A DNA stretch of 64,000 nt from an uncultured Pseudomonadota bacterium (GCA_902762295.1 CACWNX010000001.1:86702-150701), one strand, 5' to 3'. Positions 15,164-24,148 are shown, counted from the first letter of the stretch. The notes: generated by a model not told the origin, from the letters alone. Program-made: numbers and translations.

Positions 15164-18151
15164 TTAATTCAACAAGTTGATTGTTGTTTCATCTTCTTTT
15201 TCATCTTCCCATTCTTCACAATAATCTTTCTTTGTTTTCGCACATTTTGCCGTTGTCTTGATTTTTGTGCAAACACCGGTTTCATAGTTCGGAATAGTTA
15301 CAATTTTTTCTTTGTAATTCCATTGCCCAGATACCGAACAACCAACCATCTTGTTTCCATTTGCATCCGTTGTGTTTTCGCATTCCTCGATGTTTTCACC
15401 ACCCCTAGCAACTGGATTGTTGGCGGCATCAATACCCAAACCGACATCCGTACCAACACTGGCAACAATACCAACAGCAGTAGCAACACCGGTTATTTTA
15501 ATCCCAGCTGCGGTAATTACCGCCCCCACCGGTCCGCCAAATATTGTTAACAATATCCCACCTGCAATAAGCGCACTCGCCACCAACCATTTTCCTGTAT
15601 TACTTGCCTTGGGGCCTTTTGTTACCGGCATACTACCAGAATCGCCATAGGCAATGCACATTTCCACCGCTTTCGCTTTTGCAGTTTCTTCATCTATTAT
15701 TTGTGCAACCTTTACTCCATCTTTCGCCATACGTTCCATTTCTTCATCATATTTTTTCATATAATTATCACGTGCATTTTTTAATGCAGAATTTGCGATA
15801 ATTTGACGCATCTGACTGGTTAAATTCGGGAAACGCGCATCTTCCTTTTTTAGCTCACCATTAGCATCAACCGTACCAAGATATGTTATATTATCATCTT
15901 TGCCACGCGTACCTTGGAATCGGCGCCCGGTCATACAATATTGAACCATTTGGTCCGACTCAATTGCATTTATCGCATTTTCAACCGCCGATGTTAATGC
16001 ACGGATTTCTATTCCAAATACACGATCATGTATTGCTTTTTTGTCATCACTCGACAGGGTAATCTTTTGATTCTCTAGTGCCTGCAAATACTCATCCTCT
16101 GTTGTGAAACTAATTTTTGTTGCTGTTTCATAATCTTGGCGATTATTTCTTGGTTTAGTTGCTGTTTCATAATCTTGGCGATTATTTCTTGGTTTATCTG
16201 TATAACCTATATTGCCCCAATATACTAAACCGGACAATTTACCAACTAATCGGATGGCTGGGTCTTTCATTTCTTCTTTCGTATATGCATCTACAGAATC
16301 TCGGCAATATTGTTCAGTTAAAGTGCCATCAGTACCTACGGTATTTTTGCAAATCTCGTACTTGAAACTTCTTGTACCGGCGCCGTTATCTACGACTATG
16401 TCATCACAGTTTTCGGTACTGCCGCAGACGCGTATCATTGCGGCATCGGCGGCGCGCTGGCACGCGGTTAACATATTATTATCTATGTTCAAGAATATAC
16501 CTGTGGCTATTTCTGCCAAAGTATCTTGCACTGACTTTTTGTCATTTTTATACTCATAATAACACCCCGGCAGTTTGTCGTCTGGACACATTTTAACAAT
16601 CGTGTCCGTATCCAACCCTATACACTGGGTATAGTCTTTGCCACAACGGTCTTCGGATGTTAAACATTCTTTGAACTCACGCGTACATGAATCTACACGC
16701 ATAGATGCCAAACGCGCACGGACATAGTCCATAATATTTGGAATACCGCCTTCACACGGATCTATTTCAACCTTGCATGCTGATCGCAATGTTTCTGGAC
16801 GTGTCAAACACATATCATACGAACCATCGGGGTCGTTCGGGTCCGTATTATCCCGGCATGCTTTCTGGAAACATGACGATATGTTTGCAATACACGATGT
16901 CCGCATATTTGATTCAACAATCAACTCCGCCGATTTGACCTGGGGCGCAACCTCGCGCAGGAAAGTATCCCAAACCTGGTCGCGCACATTCACGCATTGT
17001 TGCGTAACACCCATACACAATTCTTTTTTCCCCAGCAACACATCATATGTCGGCCCCGACAATTCGATATTCGAAAATGTGCCTTTTATGGTTTTCCCGT
17101 TGCCAGATTTATTATTCACCAAACCTTCACGCACAGACCATTCGACACAACCGGTAAAATCTTCGCCACAACCACCGGTTGTTTGCATACACTGTTTAAA
17201 TTGCACGGTGCATTGACCCAAATCATACTTGTTCGCATTGCGATATTGTTCTAATGCAGCCTCGCGCATGGCACCCTGGGCCGCCGCCAGTTTCTGGGCA
17301 CTTTGCGTGCGGCTCTGGCGCAGGCTGTTTTCATAGGCGGTACAATCGGAACGTACACGTTGTTGATACATCAGTTCCATCATCTTGGCCTGAGATGCGC
17401 ATTCGGGAACCTGGGCATTACAGAGTTTCGCCGACACACGATACAACGCGTCTCCGGTTTTTCCCTCTATTGAAATTCCATCAGATGTAATTGAAAACAT
17501 ATCTTCAACATCGGCATCAAAGTCAACCGCATTTATGTTCCATGCCGACAAATCCAACGATTGCCGTTTAGATTTTGCTTTTTCCGCATCTTTTTCAATA
17601 CTTTTTGTAATTTCTTGGGTGCGCTTCATAACCGCATCGGCATCATCGCCCATTTCTATGCGTTCCACACCAACGGTCGCCATCTGATAACTCTGTTCAT
17701 CCAACGCCTGAATTTCCGCCAAAATCGCATCATATTCTGCGTTTTTATCACTGCATATACAGCGTCCACCATTGGCATTGTCTAACATACAGAATGAATC
17801 CATACAGCCACTAAATTTTTCCCAGCAAACTTGGTCAACGGCGGTATTTTGTGCCGCGGCGGCAACCTTGGTTCCGGTACTGATTACGCTCTGTTTTGCG
17901 GCACGCGTTGCCGATGCCGGGGCAACCGCACTGCGCCCACGAACGGTTGACGATGGTGTTGATGTCGGCGCGCTGCGACTTGCCACCGCAGAACGCGTCG
18001 CAGTTTGTGATACCGTATTATTTGATGTAGCACTGCGGCCTGTTGCGGTTCGCGCATTGGATACCGATGCCGAACTACGCGCCGTTGGTACCGCACCATA
18101 TGCATTAAATCCACTTAAAATTATCGCCGAAATCAGTAATATATTTTTCAA
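15164..18151 (-). CDS. very large cysteine-rich exported protein (shared Cys-motif family)
   Basis: A 995-residue protein and the largest of the cysteine-rich set. It starts at TTG 18151 after a GGGGGG-rich ribosome site. A signal peptide (to about 20) is followed by roughly 80 residues of Ser/Thr/Ala punctuated by Arg. The Cys signature appears at C109-x6-C116, at C314-x6-C321-x6-C328-G-x5-C335 and at C489-x6-C496-x6-C503-G-x5-C510, separated by helical, partly coiled regions. About residues 850-915 are hydrophobic and Gly-rich, a likely membrane hairpin. The Cys-rich tail ends in an acidic patch. Residues encoded around 16119-16196 contain an exact 13-residue tandem duplication. It lies directly downstream of rplQ but has its own promoter. 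Function is unknown. Confidence 0.75.
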   Translation of the reverse strand: MKNILLISAIILSGFNAYGAVPTARSSASVSNARTATGRSATSNNTVSQTATRSAVASRSAPTSTPSSTVRGRSAVAPASATRAAKQSVISTGTKVAAAAQNTAVDQVCWEKFSGCMDSFCMLDNANGGRCICSDKNAEYDAILAEIQALDEQSYQMATVGVERIEMGDDADAVMKRTQEITKSIEKDAEKAKSKRQSLDLSAWNINAVDFDADVEDMFSITSDGISIEGKTGDALYRVSAKLCNAQVPECASQAKMMELMYQQRVRSDCTAYENSLRQSRTQSAQKLAAAQGAMREAALEQYRNANKYDLGQCTVQFKQCMQTTGGCGEDFTGCVEWSVREGLVNNKSGNGKTIKGTFSNIELSGPTYDVLLGKKELCMGVTQQCVNVRDQVWDTFLREVAPQVKSAELIVESNMRTSCIANISSCFQKACRDNTDPNDPDGSYDMCLTRPETLRSACKVEIDPCEGGIPNIMDYVRARLASMRVDSCTREFKECLTSEDRCGKDYTQCIGLDTDTIVKMCPDDKLPGCYYEYKNDKKSVQDTLAEIATGIFLNIDNNMLTACQRAADAAMIRVCGSTENCDDIVVDNGAGTRSFKYEICKNTVGTDGTLTEQYCRDSVDAYTKEEMKDPAIRLVGKLSGLVYWGNIGYTDKPRNNRQDYETATKPRNNRQDYETATKISFTTEDEYLQALENQKITLSSDDKKAIHDRVFGIEIRALTSAVENAINAIESDQMVQYCMTGRRFQGTRGKDDNITYLGTVDANGELKKEDARFPNLTSQMRQIIANSALKNARDNYMKKYDEEMERMAKDGVKVAQIIDEETAKAKAVEMCIAYGDSGSMPVTKGPKASNTGKWLVASALIAGGILLTIFGGPVGAVITAAGIKITGVATAVGIVASVGTDVGLGIDAANNPVARGGENIEECENTTDANGNKMVGCSVSGQWNYKEKIVTIPNYETGVCTKIKTTAKCAKTKKDYCEEWEDEKEDETTINLLN
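16119..16196. repeat. perfect 39 bp tandem duplication inside the 15164 gene
   Basis: Two identical 39-base copies (16119-16157 and 16158-16196) keep the reading frame and duplicate the 13-residue segment KPRNNRQDYETAT. The lack of any divergence between the copies points to a recent event or a phase-variable length. Confidence 0.95.
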
Positions 18152-18175
18152 GGTTCCCCCCCTATTATCTTTTCA

Positions 18176-18181
18176 ATTTTA
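18176..18181 (-). promoter_or_regulatory. -10 element of the 15164 gene
   Basis: The minus strand reads TGA-TAAAAT (extended -10) 24 bp before the TTG start at 18151. No convincing -35 is seen. Confidence 0.4.
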
Positions 18182-18217
18182 TCATAAAAACATTCAATAC
18201 AAAAGAGAAAAAATATA

Positions 18218-18247
18218 AAAAAACGGTTGCAATCGCAACCGTTTTTA
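18218..18247 (-). terminator. rho-independent terminator after rplQ
   Basis: A perfect stem of 13 bases per arm, with ACGGTTGC/GCAACCGT flanked by A and T runs, and an AATC loop. It ends the rpoA-rplQ unit 15 bp past the rplQ stop and is symmetrical enough to act on both strands. Confidence 0.85.
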
Positions 18248-18261
18248 CTAACCACAAAAAA

Positions 18262-18843
18262 TTATTTCCCTGTGGCACGACGTTTAACCGCAACCGCCTT
18301 TTTCGCCGCAGTTGGTTTTTTTGCTGCCGGTTCTTTTGCCGCAACCTTTTTTGTCGCCGGTTTTGTGGCCTTTGGCGCTTTTTCTGCTTTGGCTTCGGAT
18401 TTTGCCTCTGAATCTGTGACAACTGCTTCTTTGGCATCTGCCGCCGCAACCGTTGGTTTTACCGACTTTTTCGCGTTAACATCGCGATCAATAAATTCAA
18501 TAATCGCCATCGGTGCCGCATCGCCATAGCGGAATCCGGCCTTTAACACGCGTGTATATCCGCCTGGGCGCTTTGCATAGCGCGGTCCCAAAACCGTAAA
18601 CAATTTTTTAACCACCGCATCAGACGCATTGCCCAATTCAGATGCAATCAAACGACGATTTGCAACGGTATCAACCTTTGCACGGGTAACCAATTTTTCT
18701 ACGACACTGCGCAAATCTTTGGCCTTTGGCAAGGTTGTTTTAATTTGTTCTTTTTCAATCAAGTTTTTCGCCAGCCCGATAAACAAGGCTTTGCGTGCAT
18801 TTGTATCGCGATTAAAAGTGCGACCTGCTTTTTGGTGTCTCAT
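18262..18843 (-). CDS. rplQ: 50S ribosomal protein L17
   Basis: L17 sits near the polypeptide exit of the large subunit. The conserved core covers residues 1-118 (MRHQ...[13 protein letters not shown] at the start, [14 protein letters not shown] late). It is followed by an extension of about 75 residues made almost only of Ala, Lys, Val, Thr and Glu, resembling a histone-H1-like tail, so the 193 residues exceed the usual 115-140. Such tails occur in some Alphaproteobacteria and are probably disordered. It is the last gene of the rpoA-rplQ unit, with a 222 bp spacer before it and a terminator after it. Confidence 0.97.
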   Translation of the reverse strand: MRHQKAGRTFNRDTNARKALFIGLAKNLIEKEQIKTTLPKAKDLRSVVEKLVTRAKVDTVANRRLIASELGNASDAVVKKLFTVLGPRYAKRPGGYTRVLKAGFRYGDAAPMAIIEFIDRDVNAKKSVKPTVAAADAKEAVVTDSEAKSEAKAEKAPKATKPATKKVAAKEPAAKKPTAAKKAVAVKRRATGK

Positions 18844-19065
18844 CGATTACTCCTTTATTTTTTCTGCCCTGCCCCATTTGGGGGCGGGATTCCACCAAAT
18901 TTCGTGCCCCAAAATTTTCATTCCAGCAACACGCGTTTTTCTCATATAAACTGCCACTGTTAAGAAAACAATTTAGATGAGGTTATTTGGATGCGGTTGA
19001 CGGTTCGCAGTGTAGTAAACCTACATAAGAACCGACAATCGCGACAAGAACCCATATAAATTGCT

Positions 19066-20094
19066 TTATTTATAGGGGTCTTCGTATTTTTTCGCCAATT
19101 CGGCAATATTTTCTGGTGGCCAACCTGGAACCTCCATCCCCAGGCCCAGCCCCATCGCCTCGAGTTGAATCTTGATTTCATTCAACGATTTGCGTCCAAA
19201 GTTCGGGGTCTTTAACATATCGGCCTCGGTCTTTTGCACCAGTTCGCCAAGCCAATTGATTTTGTCGTTTTTCAGACAGTTATTTGCACGAACCGACAAT
19301 TCCAGTTCATCAACCCGCTTCAACAATTTCGGATCAAATTGCAATGCATCCTTGGCGGTTTCTTCCTCGGTCGGTGCATTGATTTGTGCCGGGTCTTCAA
19401 AGTTGATAAATACGGTCAATTGGTCGGTCAAAATACGCGCCGCAAACGCAATTGCATCTTCGGGTGTGACACTGCCGTTTGTTTTGACGGTCAATTCCAG
19501 TTTATCAAAATCAGTTGACTGGCCTACACGGGTTTCCGAAACATTGCTTGCCACATTCAGAATCGGCGAGAATATTGAATCAACCGGAATCACACCCAAC
19601 GGCAAACCATCGGCATGTGCGGTTGCCGGAACATATCCGCGACCGGTCCCCAACGTGATTTCCATATCCAATGTTGCACCCTTATCCAAATTGCAAATCT
19701 CGGCATCTGGATTCATAATTTCAATTGCCGATGTGCATTCAATCATACCAGCTTTGACAACCGCAGGACCCGTCGCACGCAATGTGACTTTGTGTTGCCC
19801 TTCGGAATTTGCCTTGAAATAAACACCTTTCAAATTCAATAAAATATCTGCGACATCTTCGTGAATACCCTGGATGCTGGAAAATTCGTGCTGAACCCCA
19901 TCGATTTTCACATACAGTGGTGCACAGCCCTGCAACGACGACAACAGCACACGACGCAACGCCGTCCCCAGTGTTAAACCGAAACCTTTTTCCAGTGGTT
20001 CCGCAACCAGTGTCGCCATATTTGGATTATGTTCATCCGGGATAATATTTAACTTTTTTGGCTTGATTAAAGTCATCCAATTTTTTTCAATCAT
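19066..20094 (-). CDS. rpoA: DNA-directed RNA polymerase subunit alpha
   Basis: The alpha subunit nucleates assembly of RNA polymerase, and its C-terminal domain contacts UP elements and activators. The N-terminal dimerisation domain (about 10-235) carries the [16 protein letters not shown] motif as [12 protein letters not shown]. The C-terminal domain contains the helix-hairpin-helix [15 protein letters not shown]. The length of 342 is normal. An AAAAGGA ribosome site precedes ATG 20094. Unlike in most Alphaproteobacteria the gene is not adjacent to rpsK: 3.6 kb of exported-protein genes intervene, and rpoA has its own promoter at 20168-20196. Confidence 0.98.
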   Translation of the reverse strand: MIEKNWMTLIKPKKLNIIPDEHNPNMATLVAEPLEKGFGLTLGTALRRVLLSSLQGCAPLYVKIDGVQHEFSSIQGIHEDVADILLNLKGVYFKANSEGQHKVTLRATGPAVVKAGMIECTSAIEIMNPDAEICNLDKGATLDMEITLGTGRGYVPATAHADGLPLGVIPVDSIFSPILNVASNVSETRVGQSTDFDKLELTVKTNGSVTPEDAIAFAARILTDQLTVFINFEDPAQINAPTEEETAKDALQFDPKLLKRVDELELSVRANNCLKNDKINWLGELVQKTEADMLKTPNFGRKSLNEIKIQLEAMGLGLGMEVPGWPPENIAELAKKYEDPYK

Positions 20095-20167
20095 TATGTT
20101 TTCCTTTTAGCTTAGTTTATCATTTTCGCCAATCGGCTGCGCACAGTTTCTGCCCACGCGCCCGCGA

Positions 20168-20196
20168 ATTTTATTACTATTTTTTACAAAAGTCAA
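20168..20196 (-). promoter_or_regulatory. promoter of rpoA-rplQ
   Basis: The minus strand shows TTGACT (20191-20196), a 17 bp spacer and TAAAAT (20168-20173). The rpsM promoter has the same TTGACTTTTGC/T start. A hairpin GTCCCCTT/AAGGGGAC (20210-20234) lies just upstream. Confidence 0.75.
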
Positions 20197-20259
20197 GTGT
20201 AATAGTGCGGTCCCCTTTACGATGTGAAGGGGACGGAAATAATAATTACGGTGAAAAAT

Positions 20260-20952
20260 TTAATACGGATACCTGCTTTGCCGATATTTCAAATCGTAGT
20301 CACTCTTTGCCATTCTGACCTTAACCTGCAAATATTGCACACACTTTTTAATATTATTTTTATTATCTATATTCTTACATTCTGTTGCACCGGTATCGAT
20401 AGTATATGTGCTCATTATTCCCATATCGTTTTTCAATTGTTTTCTTGCATTAGTGGTATCACTGTCCGCTGCCGCCGCAATTTTTGCCAGATTCCGCGCA
20501 AAACAATCATAAACATTCGCCTGATCCATAACATCATAACAATTTTCTGCATTTGCCAATCCGTTGTTATTTACCGCCGAACCCGACGAATAACCACCAC
20601 CATTTGACGATGAATTGTTGCCGGTAAGTACCTCTATTTTACTGGTTAAGACGGCCTTTTCTAACTGTGTCTTGAATCGTTTAATCATAGTATTCAATAT
20701 ATCATATTGCTCTTTTAACTGTTGTGCGATAACAGTTGATTTCAATGCAATAATATCGTTCATTTCGGCGGTGCGATTGGCAGATATCGGATTTGTCATG
20801 TCGCCGACATTATATGCATGCACGCTGCACAGTGCAAACGCCGGCGAAAAGTATTCATAGCCATCACATGCCGACATATCATCGCCACGCGCCGGCATCA
20901 CCAACATAGTCAGTGCAAAAATAACATTAAAAATTTTCATTTTCATTTGCAT
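20260..20952 (-). CDS. exported protein, second gene of a coupled cysteine-rich pair
   Basis: A 230-residue protein with a signal peptide (to about residue 23), six or more cysteines and a central coiled-coil-like segment (about 62-108). A Ser/Gly/Asn-rich linker and a C-terminal region with Cys pairs (ENCYDVMDQANVYDC and KKCVQYLQVKVRMAK) follow. The start overlaps the stop of the upstream 20952-22925 gene as TAATG, so the two are translationally coupled and probably act together. No family was recognised. Its place between rpsK and rpoA is unusual. Confidence 0.7.
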   Translation of the reverse strand: MQMKMKIFNVIFALTMLVMPARGDDMSACDGYEYFSPAFALCSVHAYNVGDMTNPISANRTAEMNDIIALKSTVIAQQLKEQYDILNTMIKRFKTQLEKAVLTSKIEVLTGNNSSSNGGGYSSGSAVNNNGLANAENCYDVMDQANVYDCFARNLAKIAAAADSDTTNARKQLKNDMGIMSTYTIDTGATECKNIDNKNNIKKCVQYLQVKVRMAKSDYDLKYRQSRYPY

Positions 20953-22925
20953 TATAAATTCCTACAAGTCCCCGAGACACCATCTCCACTCCACATACAT
21001 CCTTCATCTTCATAATGATCATTACATACAGACGGCATTTTATAAACAGAGCAACCTGAACCTGTAAGCGCCGGCGCTGGCGCAGCACTTGTAATATGAG
21101 AGTTAGAACCATTACCAGAAGGCATATCCGTACAATAATTCAAAAACCAATAACAACCATTATCCGTGCAAGATTTATTCGTTGTATATTGAGTACAAAT
21201 TGAATTATTCTGCTTTCTTTTCTTGGCTGGCTGACAAGAACCGTTTTTCCATTCACAGAAATCATCCCCATCGCATAAATAAGAAACTGTATATGCCGCA
21301 CAACTCGCCCATCCTATTTCCAAATCAACACTATTAGCCCTGCTATACCCCTCGCCTTCGCTGATGGTTGCGCCACCATCCGAATTTATCATTCGGATTT
21401 CACTGTCAAAACGCCACTTTTTACAATCGGATGGCAACTTCTTGGTATTCGCCGCGGTTTCCAGTTGTTTATAGCGGTTTGATAATGGTTCCACCGCACA
21501 ATATTGGACACCACAATTCAAATCACCACCAACCGCATTTGATGTATTATTACGACACGTCACATACGAATCTTGATTCACCAAGTCACGCAGCGTTTCA
21601 ATATCAACCTTGGCCTGTTTATTGCGCCCGCGGAACGCAATCACATCCGATGCACACGCAACCTGGGTTGACCCCGTCAGACCCGAATTTGCATCAATCC
21701 ATTCACGGTATATCGTGCTTTTTTCATTCAGTGTTCCAACCAAGCGACAATGCGGTTGCCGCTTTGCGACCGTACCATCTTCGCCGGTCACAACACGTCG
21801 ATAACAATTTGAACTGTCGTCACCATAGCAAACACAATCGCCTTCGGTTTTGTTTGTTTCTTCCCTGCTGCACCGGTCGCAAATATACTTTCCCCACATA
21901 TTACACGAATCCGACAGCAACATTATAACATCACTGACATCGATACCAACCGTCATCGCCAGCATCAGCGCTTCGTACATATTGTCAATAACTTCTTCGT
22001 ACGGGTCAAAAAATTCATTTGCCAAATCTTTAAACTTTTTAACACGCCGCGGGCCGGTACAACTGTTTGCCGATGCATCACACCCGGCGTATTCAAGGAT
22101 ATTGTCCAATGTTGTTTTTAATTTTTTCATCTGTACCATCGCATCTTCAACCGCGGTTTCAATCTGACCGCCCATTTGTTCACGCACCAAAATATCGGCA
22201 CTGATTCCATTTTTCGCCGCCAACTGTTCGGCAACCGACAGCCCCTCTAGTCCCGCAATCACCGCACCCGTATCACCGGTTGAACTCGTTGCGGTGGTCG
22301 TCGCCGCGGCGGCACTACGCTGTTCCGCCAATGCGTTTTGAATCTGGGCATTCTGGGTTTCCGATTGGGCGCGCATTTGTTCCTGCATCGCCGCCATAGA
22401 TTCCGCCATCTGCGATTGCATTTGCGCCATTTGCGATTGCATCTGCTGTATCTGGGCATTACTCTGCGCCGCCGCGGTGGCATTTGCCTGGGCGGTTGCT
22501 TGGGCCTGGGCCATTGCGATTGCGTTTTCTTGTTCTATTATCTTGGCATTTGACTGTGCAACAATTTGCGCCGATATATATTCAATTAAATCATTTCCAT
22601 ATTGTTTGCACGCATTATTTGAATTTACACAGCCGGCAACAATTGGGCGGGCGACCGCCATATCGCTGCACGAACCAGATGAACACTTTGGTGTTGCACA
22701 CCGCAGAATCACCGCGTTACAGTTTCCAAAATTCGCCGCCGCCGTCGTTGATGACGGCATGTTGCCACGCATATTCATCATGGAATTCCACTGGTTATTA
22801 TTCATCGCACCGGTGCCATTATACGCGGTCAGATTTGAACCTGCCGTTGTTGCAACATTCGCCACCGCCGGCGTAATAAACACAGCGCACACCACACCAC
22901 ACAAGAAACGCAATGAAACTTTCAT
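20952..22925 (-). CDS. cysteine-rich exported protein with coiled coil and Cys-x-Trp repeats
   Basis: A 657-residue protein with a signal peptide (to about 22). A variant Cys signature C69-x6-C76-x4-C81-x4-C86 precedes a long Gln/Ala/Met-rich coiled coil (about 115-215). A second helical region (about 225-330) and several Cys clusters follow. The C-terminal 110 residues hold three repeats of the type C-x2-Y-x5..6-C-x4..7-C-x-W-x4..9-C, a pattern that resembles PSI-type disulfide knots and also occurs once in the 8157 protein. It is coupled to the next gene by a TAATG overlap. An extended -10 (TGATACAAT) and a GAAGAGAG ribosome site precede it. Function is unknown; an elongated envelope or surface protein is inferred. 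Confidence 0.75.
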   Translation of the reverse strand: MKVSLRFLCGVVCAVFITPAVANVATTAGSNLTAYNGTGAMNNNQWNSMMNMRGNMPSSTTAAANFGNCNAVILRCATPKCSSGSCSDMAVARPIVAGCVNSNNACKQYGNDLIEYISAQIVAQSNAKIIEQENAIAMAQAQATAQANATAAAQSNAQIQQMQSQMAQMQSQMAESMAAMQEQMRAQSETQNAQIQNALAEQRSAAAATTTATSSTGDTGAVIAGLEGLSVAEQLAAKNGISADILVREQMGGQIETAVEDAMVQMKKLKTTLDNILEYAGCDASANSCTGPRRVKKFKDLANEFFDPYEEVIDNMYEALMLAMTVGIDVSDVIMLLSDSCNMWGKYICDRCSREETNKTEGDCVCYGDDSSNCYRRVVTGEDGTVAKRQPHCRLVGTLNEKSTIYREWIDANSGLTGSTQVACASDVIAFRGRNKQAKVDIETLRDLVNQDSYVTCRNNTSNAVGGDLNCGVQYCAVEPLSNRYKQLETAANTKKLPSDCKKWRFDSEIRMINSDGGATISEGEGYSRANSVDLEIGWASCAAYTVSYLCDGDDFCEWKNGSCQPAKKRKQNNSICTQYTTNKSCTDNGCYWFLNYCTDMPSGNGSNSHITSAAPAPALTGSGCSVYKMPSVCNDHYEDEGCMWSGDGVSGTCRNL

Positions 22926-23012
22926 CTCTCTTCTGATATTCTATTGTATCATAAAAAGAATATGTTTAAAAGAAAAAAATAGAGTGTTTTATTATTATTT
23001 AATATAAAAAAA

Positions 23013-23032
23013 TGCGGGGCAAATACCCCGCA
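23013..23032 (-). terminator. rho-independent terminator of the 23058 gene
   Basis: A 7 bp stem TGCGGGG/CCCCGCA with a six base loop, followed on the minus strand by a U-rich tract. Confidence 0.8.
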
Positions 23033-23057
23033 CACTAACCATTAACTAACAACTAAA

Positions 23058-23375
23058 TTAATAATTGCAGCGATTACATGTGTTATTACGAACAACACGA
23101 CGTTCTGAATATGTACCGGCTGGTTCATAAACGGTGACCGGACGATAGACCTGGTAATGATCAATCACTTCGGTGTGTGTTTTAACACGAACCGGCTGGG
23201 CACATGAATTGCATGTTGCAACATATTCTGTGCGTGGTTCCGCATACGCAACCGTTGTGTTATAACGAACACGGTTTGTGTATGTTTCTGTTTCCTGGTA
23301 CAGACCGCCATCCGATGCATTTGCACCAAACGCAACCAATCCAGCAATTACAGATGCTAAAATTGTTTTTTTCAT
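23058..23375 (-). CDS. small exported protein with two CxxC motifs
   Basis: A 105-residue protein with a clear signal peptide (MKKTILASVIAGLVAFGANA) and a mature part rich in Tyr, Thr, Val and Arg. It carries one Cys-x2-Cys in the middle (CNSC) and one at the very end (CNRC). The strand-like repeated TxYxxRVxY pattern suggests a small beta structure held by disulfides or metal. It has its own strong promoter and a terminator, so it is transcribed independently of the ribosomal genes on either side. The family was not recognised. Confidence 0.75.
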   Translation of the reverse strand: MKKTILASVIAGLVAFGANASDGGLYQETETYTNRVRYNTTVAYAEPRTEYVATCNSCAQPVRVKTHTEVIDHYQVYRPVTVYEPAGTYSERRVVRNNTCNRCNY

Positions 23376-23404
23376 ATTTGACCCTTTTGGTTATTCGTCA
23401 AGAA

Positions 23405-23432
23405 TTATAGGACGCAAAAACCCGTTGTCAAG
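23405..23432 (-). promoter_or_regulatory. consensus promoter of the 23058 gene
   Basis: The minus strand shows a perfect TTGACA (23427-23432), a 16 bp spacer and a perfect TATAAT (23405-23410). Confidence 0.85.
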
Positions 23433-23678
23433 ATATATTTATGATTTTTTACTCACCCACATCAACAACGGGGAAATATCCAAAAACCACAAACAATTAC
23501 TTACTATTAGTATAAAATCGGTTATATTATCCCTGCACCATAGTTAATCTTATTCTGGTATATAATACATGCGTTCTATCCATATATTTCCATTATTACT
23601 ATCGGTTTTTTGCATTATACCATAATTTGAAAAATAAAAAAAACAAATTAATCAAAAACTATTGCAAAAACATTAAAA

Positions 23679-23702
23679 AAATCCGCCAATTGGCGGATTT
23701 TT
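23679..23702 (-). terminator. rho-independent terminator after rpsK
   Basis: A perfect stem AAATCCGCC/GGCGGATTT with an AATT loop flanked by A and T runs. It shows that the spc/alpha transcript normally ends after rpsK here, leaving rpoA to its own promoter. Confidence 0.85.
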
Positions 23703-23706
23703 AAAA

Positions 23707-24084
23707 TTACACGCGACGAACCTTCTTAGGTCTGCATCCATTGTGCGGAATACGCGTTGTGTCGGTAATACTCTGGACAACCAACCCGGCGTTTGCCAAA
23801 CCACGAACCGCCGATTCACGACCCTGACCGATACCACGCATCAAAACATCAACCGTTTTCATACCCATTTCGGCAACTTTTTTGCCAACCGCATCGGCAA
23901 CAACCGTCGCAGCATATGGTGTAGATTTTTTTGCACCCTTGAAATTATTTGCGCCCGCGGTTGCCCATGTCAAAACCGCACCCGACTGGTCGGTAATTGT
24001 GATACGAGTATTATTGTTTGTCGCAACGACATGCGCAATGCCATGCGATACTTTTTTTACAACTTTCTTTTTATTTATTGCCAT
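23707..24084 (-). CDS. rpsK: 30S ribosomal protein S11
   Basis: S11 forms the platform of the small subunit and contacts the mRNA exit region. Its 125 residues are normal, with the conserved GIAHVxATxNNTxIT start and the end DTTRIPHNGCRPKKVRRV. It follows rpsM by 64 bp in the usual order, but a terminator directly after it and the exported-protein genes beyond replace the usual rpoA neighbour. Confidence 0.98.
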   Translation of the reverse strand: MAINKKKVVKKVSHGIAHVVATNNNTRITITDQSGAVLTWATAGANNFKGAKKSTPYAATVVADAVGKKVAEMGMKTVDVLMRGIGQGRESAVRGLANAGLVVQSITDTTRIPHNGCRPKKVRRV

Positions 24085-24148
24085 TTTTTGTTTTTCCTTT
24101 TATTAGATGTCTTCAATTAACTATCGTGTTAATCTCTACCCAATGGGA

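Larger units (their letters stand above)
23376..23706. other. intergenic region between the 23058 gene and rpsK
   Basis: These 331 bases contain the promoter of the 23058 gene at the left and the rpsK terminator at the right. Between them is AT-rich sequence in which I see no gene or RNA. Confidence 0.6.

Noticed and set aside
15164..18151. TraN-like conjugation protein, because of the many cysteines and large size.
   Set aside because: Cys spacing and domain order do not match what is known of TraN, and no F-type transfer genes are present.
20210..20234. Rho-independent terminator between the 20260 gene and rpoA.
   Set aside because: The 8 bp stem is good, but no U tract follows on the minus strand, so readthrough into rpoA remains possible.
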